DNA of 64,000 nt, taken from contig JAPPNY010000158.1 of the NCBI GenBank assembly GCA_028818385.1, positions 4,371 to 68,370 of the forward strand, in the 5' to 3' direction. The notes under the pieces are model-generated. The model saw only the letters and a program-made list of their open reading frames with translations, did not search any database and had not been told where the DNA came from. Below, piece by piece: positions 48,602 through 57,281 of this stretch. How positions within the stretch are numbered: the first letter of the stretch is position 1; every line of letters begins with the position of its first letter. Source of the stretch: Spirochaetaceae bacterium (lineage in GTDB: Bacteria; Spirochaetota; Spirochaetia; SZUA-6; Bin103). Both the position numbers and the translations under genes were made by a program.

Positions 48602-50754
48602 CCGGCTCGCACGGCCGGGAGGCGTGTGGACGCCCCCTCGACCCGGTCGATTCGGTCGCCGCCGGCCGTCCACGGTCCGACGCGCACAAACAGCTCCACG
48701 GACTCTGGAGAACTGCGGTGCCAAGTCTGCCGCACGATCGCGTGGCGGCCCGGTTCGATCGTCGCGATCACCTGCTCGGCTCCGATCGGTACGCCGCCGG
48801 CGTCCGGACTGCCGGCGAACCAGCGGACGTGCACGGTTTCCGCGGGTGTGCCCGAGGCGTAGAGCCATCTGCCGCTGACGCAGGCGTTGCGGATGGTGGC
48901 AGTGAGCCGCACCGGCCCCATCCGGTCGGCCGGCTCGGCGGACAGATACGGCTCCGCCACCAGGATGCGCGGAGCTTGGCGCACGGGAATGGCTACCGTG
49001 CAGGTGTTGTTGTCCTCCCGACGCTCCCAGTAGCCGGCCATCGACGCCGGTGCGCCGGGCCGGTCGTCGGGGTCGACGACGACCGTGATAGGCGTCTCCA
49101 GGTAGGTCGGATGGTTGTTCGCCTCGCCACCGTGCGGCCGGTCAGGGATAGCGCGGGCCAGCCAGGACACCTCGGCGACCGCCTCCTCTCCCGGAGCCAG
49201 TGACGGGATGAGTTGATCGGTGCCGATGCGACTCTCCGGTCGCGGCTCGCCCGCGTAGAAACGGACCGGGACCCCGGTCTTCTCGGGATCCCACGGGTCG
49301 GCCGGCGCCGCGTCGCCGCGGTTGCGCACCCGCGCGCGCAGGGTCACGCGCTGTCCCTCGTACGGTTGCTCGGGGTGCCAGCTCAGCGTGTGGTTCTCCC
49401 GCCAGCGGTGCACGACCTGCGCGCCCGGCCCGATGGCGTCGGCGGCGAACCGCACGCGGTTGCGCCCGCGCCGAAGCGCCGGCAGCACCCGCGCGTGGTA
49501 CTGCACGCCGGCGACGATGCGGATGGAGGTCACGCCGACCGCGTGGCCGGGCGCCGCCGCGCGCATGCGCAGGCGAACCCGCAGCTCCTGCGGCTGCGGC
49601 GGCGGGTGCTGGCTGCCGTGGTGCCGCGGGATGACCCGCCCCAGGTCCGCCGTGATCAGGTGCTCGCCCAGCGCAGCCGACCGCGCCACTTCCGCGAGCT
49701 CCCCGCCCGCGACCGCCGCCTCCACGGCCACCAGGTCATCCGGCGCCGTGCGCACGGCGTACAGCTCCAGCCGGCCGCCGACGATCGGATAGGGCGAGCG
49801 CACGTTCAGCACGGCTGCAGCCGGCCGGCCGTTCGGGAGCGGCTTCAGGCGAGGACCGCCACGATCGCGGGTTCCGGGGTCGACGTTGTCCGCTTCCAGC
49901 AGGACCGCGCCACCGGCATCTCCCGCACCGGGAGCCGCCAGGTCGGGCTCGAAGACCAACTCGCCGTTGCCGTAGTGGGACGGCTCGGTGACGCTGTGCG
50001 ACCAGGCGCCGCGATGGTCCCAGCGCCGGGTCAGCCGCTCCCGCGTGCGCAGCGTCGCCCGCGGCGAGTACGCGCCGGCGGTGAGGTCGCGTTCGTCCGG
50101 GGTGGCATGCGCGAAGTAGGCGGCAAGGGCGCGACCGGGCACGTTCTCCTTTGCGTCCCCGCCGGTCTCGGTGACGTTGCGCTCCACGAGGCCAGGATCG
50201 GCGACCAGCTCCTCTGCCGAGGCAGCTCCGTCGCCGTCGACGCGCGGATAGTAGGTGCGCAGGTAGGCGCTGAGCAGGTGCCACGATCCGTCATGGAACA
50301 CCTCGCAGTTGTAGTCCCCGTGCAGGCGGACGCCCCGCGCGCGGAGCCCCGCCGCCTGCCACAGGGCCGGGGCGAGACGATTGACGGTGCTGCAATAGCC
50401 GTAGCCGTACGCGTTGACCAACTCCAGGGGATCCGAGGCTGCGTGCAGGGACATGCGGTAGGTGATCCTCCCGACCAGCTCCCAGATGGCCCACGCCTTC
50501 TCTGCGTCGGTGATGCCGGGGCGCACGACGCTTGCGGCCAGGCTGCGTAGCGAGCCGGTGTCCCAGCTGCCGTCCACCGCGACCCAGCCCGACGCCATCG
50601 GCCCGACCAAGGTCAACTCGACGTTCTCCGGGTCGGTCACCCCGTCCACGTCGATGGTGTAGTGCGTTTCCGCCGCATCCAGCGGCTGCACGTGGCAGCG
50701 CTCGACCGGCGCGACGTCGAAGTCCGGCAGGCCCGCCCCGGCGGAGTCCGTCAC
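48523..50754 (-). CDS. Transglutaminase-like multidomain protein
   Basis: A 743-residue protein. The N-terminal third holds a papain-like/transglutaminase core: Cys in GYGYCSTVNRLAPALW (about residue 121) and His in FHDGSWHLLSAY (about 158), with a following Asp/Tyr-rich loop (YYPRVD). It may therefore be a protease, amidase or cross-linking enzyme. The remaining 500 residues are beta-rich segments with immunoglobulin-like repeats (VTLRARVRNRGDAAPADPW, VRLTATIRNACVSGRWLY), probably adhesion or CARDB-type modules. No signal peptide is evident. GTG 50754 is the assumed start; no good ribosome site. The last 79 nt overlap the antitoxin gene at 48359 in the opposite direction. Confidence 0.65.
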   Translation of the reverse strand: MTDSAGAGLPDFDVAPVERCHVQPLDAAETHYTIDVDGVTDPENVELTLVGPMASGWVAVDGSWDTGSLRSLAASVVRPGITDAEKAWAIWELVGRITYRMSLHAASDPLELVNAYGYGYCSTVNRLAPALWQAAGLRARGVRLHGDYNCEVFHDGSWHLLSAYLRTYYPRVDGDGAASAEELVADPGLVERNVTETGGDAKENVPGRALAAYFAHATPDERDLTAGAYSPRATLRTRERLTRRWDHRGAWSHSVTEPSHYGNGELVFEPDLAAPGAGDAGGAVLLEADNVDPGTRDRGGPRLKPLPNGRPAAAVLNVRSPYPIVGGRLELYAVRTAPDDLVAVEAAVAGGELAEVARSAALGEHLITADLGRVIPRHHGSQHPPPQPQELRVRLRMRAAAPGHAVGVTSIRIVAGVQYHARVLPALRRGRNRVRFAADAIGPGAQVVHRWRENHTLSWHPEQPYEGQRVTLRARVRNRGDAAPADPWDPEKTGVPVRFYAGEPRPESRIGTDQLIPSLAPGEEAVAEVSWLARAIPDRPHGGEANNHPTYLETPITVVVDPDDRPGAPASMAGYWERREDNNTCTVAIPVRQAPRILVAEPYLSAEPADRMGPVRLTATIRNACVSGRWLYASGTPAETVHVRWFAGSPDAGGVPIGAEQVIATIEPGRHAIVRQTWHRSSPESVELFVRVGPWTAGGDRIDRVEGASTRLPAVRAGYHSEHTSVRSAAPENAGSTPAPSCS

Positions 50755-50784
50755 CGGAAGAGCCGGCCGTGCTCCGCCCGGCCC

Positions 50785-51615
50785 CTACGCCGCCAGCGGC
50801 CCGACCACCTGTCCGTCACCTTCGAACACCACTCGCCACGACCCGCCGCTTATCGAGCGCGTGGCGGCGTCCATGTAGCAGACGCTGAACGCCCGGCGCG
50901 GGATGTCGGTCGAGTTGGTCCCGGAACGGTGCAGCGTCCAGTTGTGCAGCAGCACCGCCTCGCCCGCTTCCAGCTCCAGGTGGACGGTCCGGTAGTCCGG
51001 GTGGCCCGACTCGATCTTGCCGTTGAGCTCGTCGCGCTGCCGGTCCGTCAGGAATCCCGCCCCCCCGCTCGGATTGATCAGCCTCCGGTGCGACCCCGGC
51101 ACGATCTGCACGCAGCCGTTGGCGATCGTGGCCGGATCCAGAGCGATCCACACGGTGACCTTGGGATCGCGGTCCAGGTCGGTCCAGCGATCCTGATGCC
51201 ACACCAGGTCGGAGCCGCCCCTGGCCGGCTTGTTCATGAACATCGCCCGCATGCAGGCGACCGGGCGCCCCTCGCCGTACACGCGCCGGCACAGGTCTGC
51301 GAACAGCGGACGGGTCAGGTAGGCGTGGAACAGCGGGTCGAGCTCCAGGTCCTGGATCTTGCGGTACGCCAGCGTCGGCAGCTTGTGTCCCTTCCTCTGT
51401 CCGGTCAGCTCTTTCGGCGGATTGGTCGACGGCTCGAGCTGCATCATCATCTCGTCGTACGGCGCGTCCGCGGTGCCCAGCATGATCTGGTCGATCCGCT
51501 CACCGAGCGTTGCAAGCTCTCCCTCGTCCAGCAGCCTGCCGAGCGGCGCGTATCCGTCCGCACGGAACCGCCGCATCTCGTCGGCCGTCACCATCGCCTC
51601 GTCGCCTCGCCTCAT
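50785..51615 (-). CDS. Phytanoyl-CoA dioxygenase (PhyH) family protein 3
   Basis: A 276-residue Fe(II)/2-oxoglutarate oxygenase with intact triad: HQD in LVWHQDRWTDL (about residue 138-140), His in LHNWTLHRSGTN (about 228) and Arg in PRRAFSVCYMD. ATG 51615 is preferred over ATG 51621: AAGGAGG (51622-51628) is then 6 nt away. The upstream gene (DUF6941-like, 51612) overlaps it by 4 nt (ATGA), so the two are coupled. Substrate unknown. Confidence 0.85.
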   Translation of the reverse strand: MRRGDEAMVTADEMRRFRADGYAPLGRLLDEGELATLGERIDQIMLGTADAPYDEMMMQLEPSTNPPKELTGQRKGHKLPTLAYRKIQDLELDPLFHAYLTRPLFADLCRRVYGEGRPVACMRAMFMNKPARGGSDLVWHQDRWTDLDRDPKVTVWIALDPATIANGCVQIVPGSHRRLINPSGGAGFLTDRQRDELNGKIESGHPDYRTVHLELEAGEAVLLHNWTLHRSGTNSTDIPRRAFSVCYMDAATRSISGGSWRVVFEGDGQVVGPLAA

Positions 51616-52037
51616 GGCCATCCTCCTTGTGTCAACCTGTTTTTTCTGGTATCCGCGGGTTGATGCCCCACTTGCAGCACGCGGCTGCCGATCTGCGCCT
51701 GATCCAGCGTCACCGTCAGCCAGTGCACGCCCGGCGCACGGAACGCGGCCCCCGCCATCGGAAACACGAGCTCCACGTCGGTCGCCGGCGTCCGCACCTG
51801 CATCTCGCCGTGCGACCGGACGATCACGGAGCCCGTGTCGTCGTGGACGACGTTGACGGTCACGTCGTGCCGGCCCTTCGCCACGTTGCCGAAGGCGATG
51901 TACACGTACCAGGTCGGCGCGACCGTCGGGAACTGCGCGAAGTTGAAGCTCTGAAAGATGCCGATGAGCCCCTTCTTGCCGTTGTTCTCCTCGATCGCCT
52001 TGTCGGCGAAGACGATGGCGTGCAGGACGATTTCCAC
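51612..52037 (-). CDS. DUF6941-like beta-sandwich protein
   Basis: A 141-residue protein, MEIVLHAIVFADKAIEENNGKKG then LIGIFQSFNFAQFPTVAPTW, VVHDDTGSVIVRS and GVHWLTVTLDQAQIG. The alternation of beta strands matches the DUF6941 family of about 130-residue proteins of unknown function. GTG 52037 is the assumed start. It precedes and overlaps the PhyH gene at 51615 by 4 nt, suggesting a joint role, such as a binding or accessory protein. Confidence 0.6.
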   Translation of the reverse strand: MEIVLHAIVFADKAIEENNGKKGLIGIFQSFNFAQFPTVAPTWYVYIAFGNVAKGRHDVTVNVVHDDTGSVIVRSHGEMQVRTPATDVELVFPMAGAAFRAPGVHWLTVTLDQAQIGSRVLQVGHQPADTRKNRLTQGGWP

Positions 52038-52146
52038 GGTCTCAGTGTGCTCCGATCATCTCGGTGGGTGCCGCTGCCCGGCCACCACAGTATCGACGCC
52101 TCCGCCGGCCGGTTCAATACAGCCGCGTCCGGACCGTCCCGCACGG

Positions 52147-52175
52147 TTGGCCTGCCCCACCGGATCGGATAGCGT
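52147..52175 (+). promoter_or_regulatory. Leaderless-type promoter of PhyH gene 4
   Basis: TTGGCC (52147-52152), 17-nt spacer, TAGCGT (52170-52175), 6 nt to GTG 52182. It fits the TTGNNN-17-TANNNT pattern seen before the Phd antitoxin and at 38206. Confidence 0.5.
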
Positions 52176-52181
52176 CCTGCC

Positions 52182-53021
52182 GTGGATTCCGTGTCCGGCG
52201 GCCTGCGTGCGGAAGACGTGGCGCGGTTCAACGCGTTCGGGTTCCTCGCGCTGCCGGGCCTGCTCTCCCGCCGGGAGGCCGAGGCGCTCCGCGCCGAATG
52301 CGAAGATCTCACCCTCGCCGAAAACCCCGGCTGGGATCGGACGACCGCCGCCGGCATCCACGGTCTGTGCGAGAAGGGCCATCGCCATGGCCTGTTGCTG
52401 GACGACGACCGGCTGTACGACATCCCCCACAAGCTGCTGGGCCACGACTTCCTCTACGAGGGCTCGGCCTGCAGTTGGTACGACGGCGACACGCCCTGGC
52501 ACGGCGGCAGCGGTGCGGTCACCTGGGCGGTTCCGCACATCAAGGTCGCGCTCTATCTGGACGATCTGGGGCCGGACGACGGCTGCCTGCGGGTGCTCCC
52601 CGGAGCCCACCGCAACTACCTGCGCATGATCGACGACCGCTGGTGCGACCCGCCCGACTATTTCCTGCCGGTCCGCAACCGCAATACGCGCGACGACTTC
52701 CGGCCGTGGGGGCTGACCCCGGAGGAGGTCCCGCACATCCTGCTGCCGACGCGGCCGGGCGACGTACTGGTCTTCACCGAGGACCTGCCGCACGCCGCGT
52801 TCGGCTCCAGCGGGTTGCGCGTTCAGGTGGCGCTGTCGTTCCTGGCCAGACCGAGGACGCCCCAGCAGATCGCCTATCTGCACTCGCGTTCCGGCTGGGC
52901 CGGCCCCATCAGTGCGCCGCGCACCCTGCTGGAATCGGGCAGCGAGCGGCGCCGGCGCATGGCGCAGGGGCTGGTGGACGTGGGGCAGGGGCTGGTGGAC
53001 GTGGGACTGGAGATCCGCTGA
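52182..53021 (+). CDS. PhyH-family protein 4 with HxG in place of HxD
   Basis: A 279-residue PhyH-fold protein. The landmark GDTPWHGGSGAVTW (His107) aligns with the common GDTxWHxDG of the family, but the iron-ligating Asp is replaced by Gly109. The distal His (EDLPHAAFGSSG, about 208) and the 2-oxoglutarate Arg (LRVQVALSFLARP) are kept. Loss of the carboxylate ligand is the hallmark of Fe/2-oxoglutarate halogenases such as SyrB2 (HxA) and WelO5 (HxG), so this gene may encode a halogenase or an inactive relative. The other three PhyH genes here keep HxD. The C-terminus has a tandem repeat of QGLVDVG. GTG 52182 is leaderless-type. Confidence 0.8.
   Translation: MDSVSGGLRAEDVARFNAFGFLALPGLLSRREAEALRAECEDLTLAENPGWDRTTAAGIHGLCEKGHRHGLLLDDDRLYDIPHKLLGHDFLYEGSACSWYDGDTPWHGGSGAVTWAVPHIKVALYLDDLGPDDGCLRVLPGAHRNYLRMIDDRWCDPPDYFLPVRNRNTRDDFRPWGLTPEEVPHILLPTRPGDVLVFTEDLPHAAFGSSGLRVQVALSFLARPRTPQQIAYLHSRSGWAGPISAPRTLLESGSERRRRMAQGLVDVGQGLVDVGLEIR
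52964..53005 (+). repeat. Tandem duplication of 21 bp in the PhyH 4 gene
   Basis: Two identical 21-bp units (52964-52984 and 52985-53005) encode QGLVDVG twice just before the C-terminus. In-frame, so the protein is merely lengthened by seven residues. Confidence 0.9.
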
Positions 53022-53030
53022 GCCGGTCGC

Positions 53031-54125
53031 TCAGGTGCCGAGCATCAGCGCACGGCAGACCTCCGCCAGGCGATCCAGCTCGGCGATCGGCATCGACTCC
53101 TGGTTGGTGTGGATGTCCAGGTAGCCGGCCGAGATCACCACCGTCGGCAGCCCCTTGGCGTTGAATTCGTTGGCGTCGCTGCCGCCGCAGGTGGTGGCAT
53201 GCCAGGGCTCCCGGCCGGCCGACCGGATCGCCGCCTCGGCGCGCCGCACCGGCGCGTCGTCGTCGCCGAACCGGTACCCTTCATACCTGCCCAGCGACTC
53301 AACGTGGATGGTGCCCCCGAACGCCTCGGCGGCCTGCCGGCAGCCGTCCAGCAGCGCCTCGCGGTGTGCGCGGAACTTGCCCTGGTCGAGGCTGCGCACC
53401 TGCAGGGTCAACGTAGCGTCCGCCGGGATGATGTTGGCCGCCTCCCCGCCGGTGAGCACCCCGGCGTTGGCGGTGGTCTCGCAGTCGATGCGGCCGAGTT
53501 GCATCCGGTCGATCGCACGCGCGGCCATCTGCAAAGCGCTGCGCCCCTCTTCCGGCTCCGTGCCGGCGTGCGCGGCGCGGCCGTGGAAGGTCACGCGGAA
53601 GCTCTCCGCCGTCGGCCCGGCCATGATGATGCCGCCCACCGGCCCATCGACATCTGTCACGAACGCCATGCGCGAGCGCACACAGGCGGCGTCGAACGCC
53701 TTGGAGCCGATGTGACCCACGTCCTCGCCCACGGTGAACAACACCTCCACCGGTGGATGCGGCGCGCCCTCGTCCGCGATCGCCTCCACCGCCTCGACGA
53801 TGGCGGCCACCCCCGCCTTGTCGTCGGCGCCGAGCACGCTCGATCCGTCGGTGTGCACGGCGCCGTCGCGGATCACCGGCTCCATGCCCGGAGTCGGCCG
53901 CACCGTGTCGGTGTGCGCGCACAGCAGGACCGGCTCCTCGCCGGCCCGCTCCTCCGACCCCGGCCAGAAGCCCAGGACGTTGCGGTGGGGGTCGGCGCTC
54001 AGGCGGACCCCGGCGCCCTCCAGCTTCGGCCGCAGGGCGTCGATCACCGGGTCCTCGTTCGGGTGATAGCTGTCGATGCGCAGGATCGTCAGGAAGGTGT
54101 CGAGCAGTCGTCGGGAATCGATCAT
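53031..54125 (-). CDS. M20-family metallopeptidase (tripeptidase-like)
   Basis: A 364-residue M20/PepT-like exopeptidase. Zinc ligands and catalytic residues appear in VLLCAHTDTVRPTPG (His about 72, Asp 74), GADDKAGVAAIVEAVE (Asp about 104), FTVGEDVGHIGSKAFD (Glu about 137), DVDGP and the final THAGTEP-like AAHAGTEPEEGRSA plus CGGSDANEFNAKG. Cytosolic; cleaves dipeptides or tripeptides. ATG 54125 has GAGGAGA 5 nt upstream. It follows the phosphoesterase-PQQ gene by 26 nt on the same strand. Confidence 0.88.
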   Translation of the reverse strand: MIDSRRLLDTFLTILRIDSYHPNEDPVIDALRPKLEGAGVRLSADPHRNVLGFWPGSEERAGEEPVLLCAHTDTVRPTPGMEPVIRDGAVHTDGSSVLGADDKAGVAAIVEAVEAIADEGAPHPPVEVLFTVGEDVGHIGSKAFDAACVRSRMAFVTDVDGPVGGIIMAGPTAESFRVTFHGRAAHAGTEPEEGRSALQMAARAIDRMQLGRIDCETTANAGVLTGGEAANIIPADATLTLQVRSLDQGKFRAHREALLDGCRQAAEAFGGTIHVESLGRYEGYRFGDDDAPVRRAEAAIRSAGREPWHATTCGGSDANEFNAKGLPTVVISAGYLDIHTNQESMPIAELDRLAEVCRALMLGT

Positions 54126-54151
54126 CGTGTCTCCTCGGTGGCCGCCGGCGC

Positions 54152-56371
54152 TCATGCCGCGAACCGGGTCAGGATCCCATCATAGGTGGCGATCAGCAGG
54201 CCGTCTTCGGTCGGCACCGGCGGAGCGGTGACGGGCGCGGGCAGACTCGCCTGCTCCATCACGGGGCCGTTCTGCGCGTCGAGCACGTAGAGCACAGCGT
54301 CCATGCCGCAGACCAGCACGCGGCCGCGGAGCGGGCCGCGATCGGCATACGCCGGCGGCGCGATCACGCTGGCGATTCGCCGCTGGTGGGGGGCCATTTC
54401 CAGCACGCCGATCCCGGTCCGCATCTCCCAGAGCACCTCGCCCGTTTCCAGACTGACGCACAGCGCGCGCCCATCCAGCGCTCCCAGGAAGGCGCGGTCG
54501 CCGGCGATCGCGATGCCGCTCAGGTAGTTCACGGCGAAATCGCTCGGCCCCAGGACATCGCGGCGCCACACCTCGGCACCCGTCGCCGCCTCCACCATCA
54601 CCAGCTCGTCGGGCTCACCGCCGCTGACTACCCGGTCCCCGACCGCGACCGGCGCCGACCACCAGTCCTGTGTTCCGGTCAGGACGTACTCCCAGGCGAT
54701 GCGGCCGTCGTCCAGCCGCAGGGCCATGAGCGAACGGCGCGGCACCAGCGTGACGAGCAGCCCGTCGTGGATGATCGGCCGTCCGCAGTGGCCCTGCTTG
54801 TCACCCACGGGGTCGGCGATCAGATCCTGGGTGCCGCTGAACCGGGTATACCAGCGCTCGGCGCCGGTCGCAGCATCATATGCGCCGTACCCGGACTTGG
54901 CGCCGGCGGCAACCAGGCCGCGGACGGCATCGTAGGCCGGGGTCACGGCCACCCAGCGGCCCGGGTGACCGGGCGTGTCGGTGCGCCAGCGCTCCTCGCC
55001 CGACTGCCCGTCGATGCACAGCAACCTGCCGGTCAACGACATCGCGAAGCAGGAGCCGTCCGGCCCGCCGGCGACTCCGGCCCGCACCGACGCGTCGCTG
55101 CGGGTGTGCCACTGGACCGTGCCGTCGTTCAAGCACACGCGGCAGACTCCGCAGCGCTCGACGCCGTTCTCGTCCTGCAGCGGCACGAGCGCCCCGGCGT
55201 CGGCACCCTTCCCGACGACGAGCATGGCGCCTCGATGGGCGTTGCCGGGCAGGCGGCAGCGCCACGCTTCGCGCAGGCCGGCGACGGCCGCCGGAGAGGA
55301 CCGGCGCCGCATGAGGGTGCGGAGCGGAAGCAGCTCGCTCGTGAACCTTCCGCCTTCGCAGTCGATGAGCCGGTAGCCGCGCGGGCCGGCGGCGTTGTCC
55401 CCGAAGGACAGCGACGGCGTGGAGAGGATCAGGGCTCCCCGATAGCGGAACGCCTTGCTGGCATGGGTGTGGCCGTGCAGGACCAGCACGACGTGGTGCC
55501 GGGTCACGTGGTCGAGCCACTCGCGGGTCGGCGGCATGTGCGTGCCGATCACGATCGGCCGCCCCAGCGGCTGCAGCGCCAGGTCGCTGTCGAGCCAGCG
55601 CTGCACCCGGATCCAGTCGTAGGCCGAGAACAGGAACGACTCATTGCTCACCATGACGAAGTGGCAGCCGCCGAAGTCGAAGCTGTAGTGCGTCGGACCG
55701 CACATCCGTTCGTAGTCGCCGGTGCAGGTGACGCCGAAGCTGCTGTCGGCCAGCCAGTCCATGCGCCCCGTGCGCCACTCGCCGGCGCCCATGCCGTGCA
55801 GAAGTTGGTTGGTGTCGTGGGCGCCGATGCCGGGCAGGATCGGCGTCGCCGCGGCGTCGGCCACGCGCCGGTAGGCGCGCAACTGGGCGGGCGTGCCGTA
55901 ATCGGTCAGATCGCCGGTGGCAAGCATGAACGCCAGCCCTGGCTCTCGCTCCCGGCCGTCTCGCTCGATGGCTTCGACGCAGGCGGCGAACTCGTCGGGA
56001 TCGGCCATGCCGTGACCCGGCTGGCGCAGTGCTTCCTCGTCATGCGTGACCACGTGCGGGTCGGTGACGTGGGCGAACCGGAAGCGGTCCCGGGCGCTCG
56101 GCGGCTCGGCCTCCAGCGCGAAGTCCAGGGTGAGGTCCGCACCGGAAACGGCCTCTCCGCCGGCGAGCGGCAGGCGCCGCCAGCAGCCCGCTCCTGGCCG
56201 GTATCCGTCGGGTGTGGTGACCGTCAGGTAGCGGTGCACGTCCGGTCCGAACTCGAGCTGGAACGAGCCGTCGGCGGCCGTCCGTGTGATCAGCTCACCA
56301 TTGGAAACCGGTACGCCCGCCAGTCCACGCGAGCCGTCCCGCACGCGGCCGGTGGCGAGTGCGTAATCCAA
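54152..56371 (-). CDS. Calcineurin-like phosphoesterase fused to a PQQ-type beta-propeller
   Basis: A 739-residue fusion. Residues about 1-75: carboxypeptidase-regulatory-like beta-sandwich (GRVRDGSRGLAGVPVSNGEL, TAADGSFQLEF). About 90-345: metallophosphoesterase core with FAHVTDPHVVTHD (D-x-H), FMLATGDLTDYG (GD), GIGAHDTN (the usual GNHD is GAHD), IGTHMPP and LVLHGHTHASK. About 390-739: PQQ-like WD-type propeller with repeated GxxxWxxDxxG units (LLCIDGQSGEERWRTD, LRLDDGRIAWEYVL, VSLETGEVLWEMRTG). No signal peptide, so it would act in the cytoplasm, unusual for a PQQ propeller. The start is TTG 56371; no ATG/GTG alternative is near. It overlaps nothing but begins 20 nt after the aldolase stop. 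Confidence 0.8.
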   Translation of the reverse strand: MDYALATGRVRDGSRGLAGVPVSNGELITRTAADGSFQLEFGPDVHRYLTVTTPDGYRPGAGCWRRLPLAGGEAVSGADLTLDFALEAEPPSARDRFRFAHVTDPHVVTHDEEALRQPGHGMADPDEFAACVEAIERDGREREPGLAFMLATGDLTDYGTPAQLRAYRRVADAAATPILPGIGAHDTNQLLHGMGAGEWRTGRMDWLADSSFGVTCTGDYERMCGPTHYSFDFGGCHFVMVSNESFLFSAYDWIRVQRWLDSDLALQPLGRPIVIGTHMPPTREWLDHVTRHHVVLVLHGHTHASKAFRYRGALILSTPSLSFGDNAAGPRGYRLIDCEGGRFTSELLPLRTLMRRRSSPAAVAGLREAWRCRLPGNAHRGAMLVVGKGADAGALVPLQDENGVERCGVCRVCLNDGTVQWHTRSDASVRAGVAGGPDGSCFAMSLTGRLLCIDGQSGEERWRTDTPGHPGRWVAVTPAYDAVRGLVAAGAKSGYGAYDAATGAERWYTRFSGTQDLIADPVGDKQGHCGRPIIHDGLLVTLVPRRSLMALRLDDGRIAWEYVLTGTQDWWSAPVAVGDRVVSGGEPDELVMVEAATGAEVWRRDVLGPSDFAVNYLSGIAIAGDRAFLGALDGRALCVSLETGEVLWEMRTGIGVLEMAPHQRRIASVIAPPAYADRGPLRGRVLVCGMDAVLYVLDAQNGPVMEQASLPAPVTAPPVPTEDGLLIATYDGILTRFAA

Positions 56372-56390
56372 CGGCTCGAGGCCGGCCCGT

Positions 56391-57191
56391 TCAGGCCGGG
56401 CGCTCGTGTGCGCGCAGCTCTGCGAGGCCCGCGGTGACCCCTTCGGTGCCCAGGGCACCCAGCGAGCCCATGTTGATGAAACGGTACCCCTGGTCGTAAG
56501 CCTCCCTGGAGGGCTCGACGCCCGGCCAGGTGATGCCGGCCGGCTTGCCGAAGGCGCCGACCCGCGCCGGGAACTCGGCGATGAACGCCTGAACCTTGGG
56601 ATGCCGGGGCTGCCCGATGACGCCCATCGACGCCGAGAGGTCGGCCGGGCCGGCGAACACGACGTCCACGCCCTCGACGGAGGCGATGGCATCCAGGTTG
56701 GCGATGCCCTCGGGGCTCTCGATCTGCACGATCACGCAGGTCTCGTCGTTGGCCGCCGGCAGGTAGTCGTCCCAGCTCACGTCCATGTAGGTGGTCCAGG
56801 TCGGCGTGATGCCGCGCGATCCCTGCGGCGGATACTTGGCGTACTCGACCGCGCGCTTGGCCTCGTCCTCGGTCCCCACCTGCGGCACCATCACCGTGCT
56901 GGCGCCGATGTCGAGCGCTTTCTTGATGACGCTGGCGTCAAGGCCGGGGACGCGCACCATGGGCACGACGCCCTTCTGCCGGCACAGGATCGGCGACCAG
57001 CGCACCTCGTGGACCCCGTACGGGCGATGCTCCAGGTCGATCCAGAGGAAGTCGGGGTCGCAGTTGATCGCGAGCTTGGCGGAGTATTCCGATTCGTCTA
57101 TCGCGCCGACGCCCCACGCCGCCCTGCCTGACGACAGCAGCTTCTTGACGCGGTTCTCGAACGCCGGTCGCGCGTTCCCATCAGAGTTCAT
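56391..57191 (-). CDS. HpcH/HpaI-family aldolase
   Basis: A 266-residue class II pyruvate aldolase related to 2,4-dihydroxyhept-2-ene-1,7-dioate and 2-dehydro-3-deoxyglucarate aldolases. The catalytic His is in FLWIDLEHRPYG (about residue 54), Arg in PPQGSRGITPTW (about 128), metal ligands Glu in VIVQIESPEG (about 158) and Asp in FAGPADLSASMG (about 184). It makes or cleaves a 2-oxo-3-deoxy acid to pyruvate plus aldehyde. ATG 57191 is well placed. It may share a message with the phosphoesterase gene 20 nt downstream. Confidence 0.88.
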   Translation of the reverse strand: MNSDGNARPAFENRVKKLLSSGRAAWGVGAIDESEYSAKLAINCDPDFLWIDLEHRPYGVHEVRWSPILCRQKGVVPMVRVPGLDASVIKKALDIGASTVMVPQVGTEDEAKRAVEYAKYPPQGSRGITPTWTTYMDVSWDDYLPAANDETCVIVQIESPEGIANLDAIASVEGVDVVFAGPADLSASMGVIGQPRHPKVQAFIAEFPARVGAFGKPAGITWPGVEPSREAYDQGYRFINMGSLGALGTEGVTAGLAELRAHERPA

Positions 57192-57281
57192 GACGCGCGC
57201 AGTGTGACGGCAGCCGCCTTGGGCCGCCACCCTACAGGCGTGGGGTACTGCTGCGCGTTCCGGGTACGTTTCAGCACCCCC

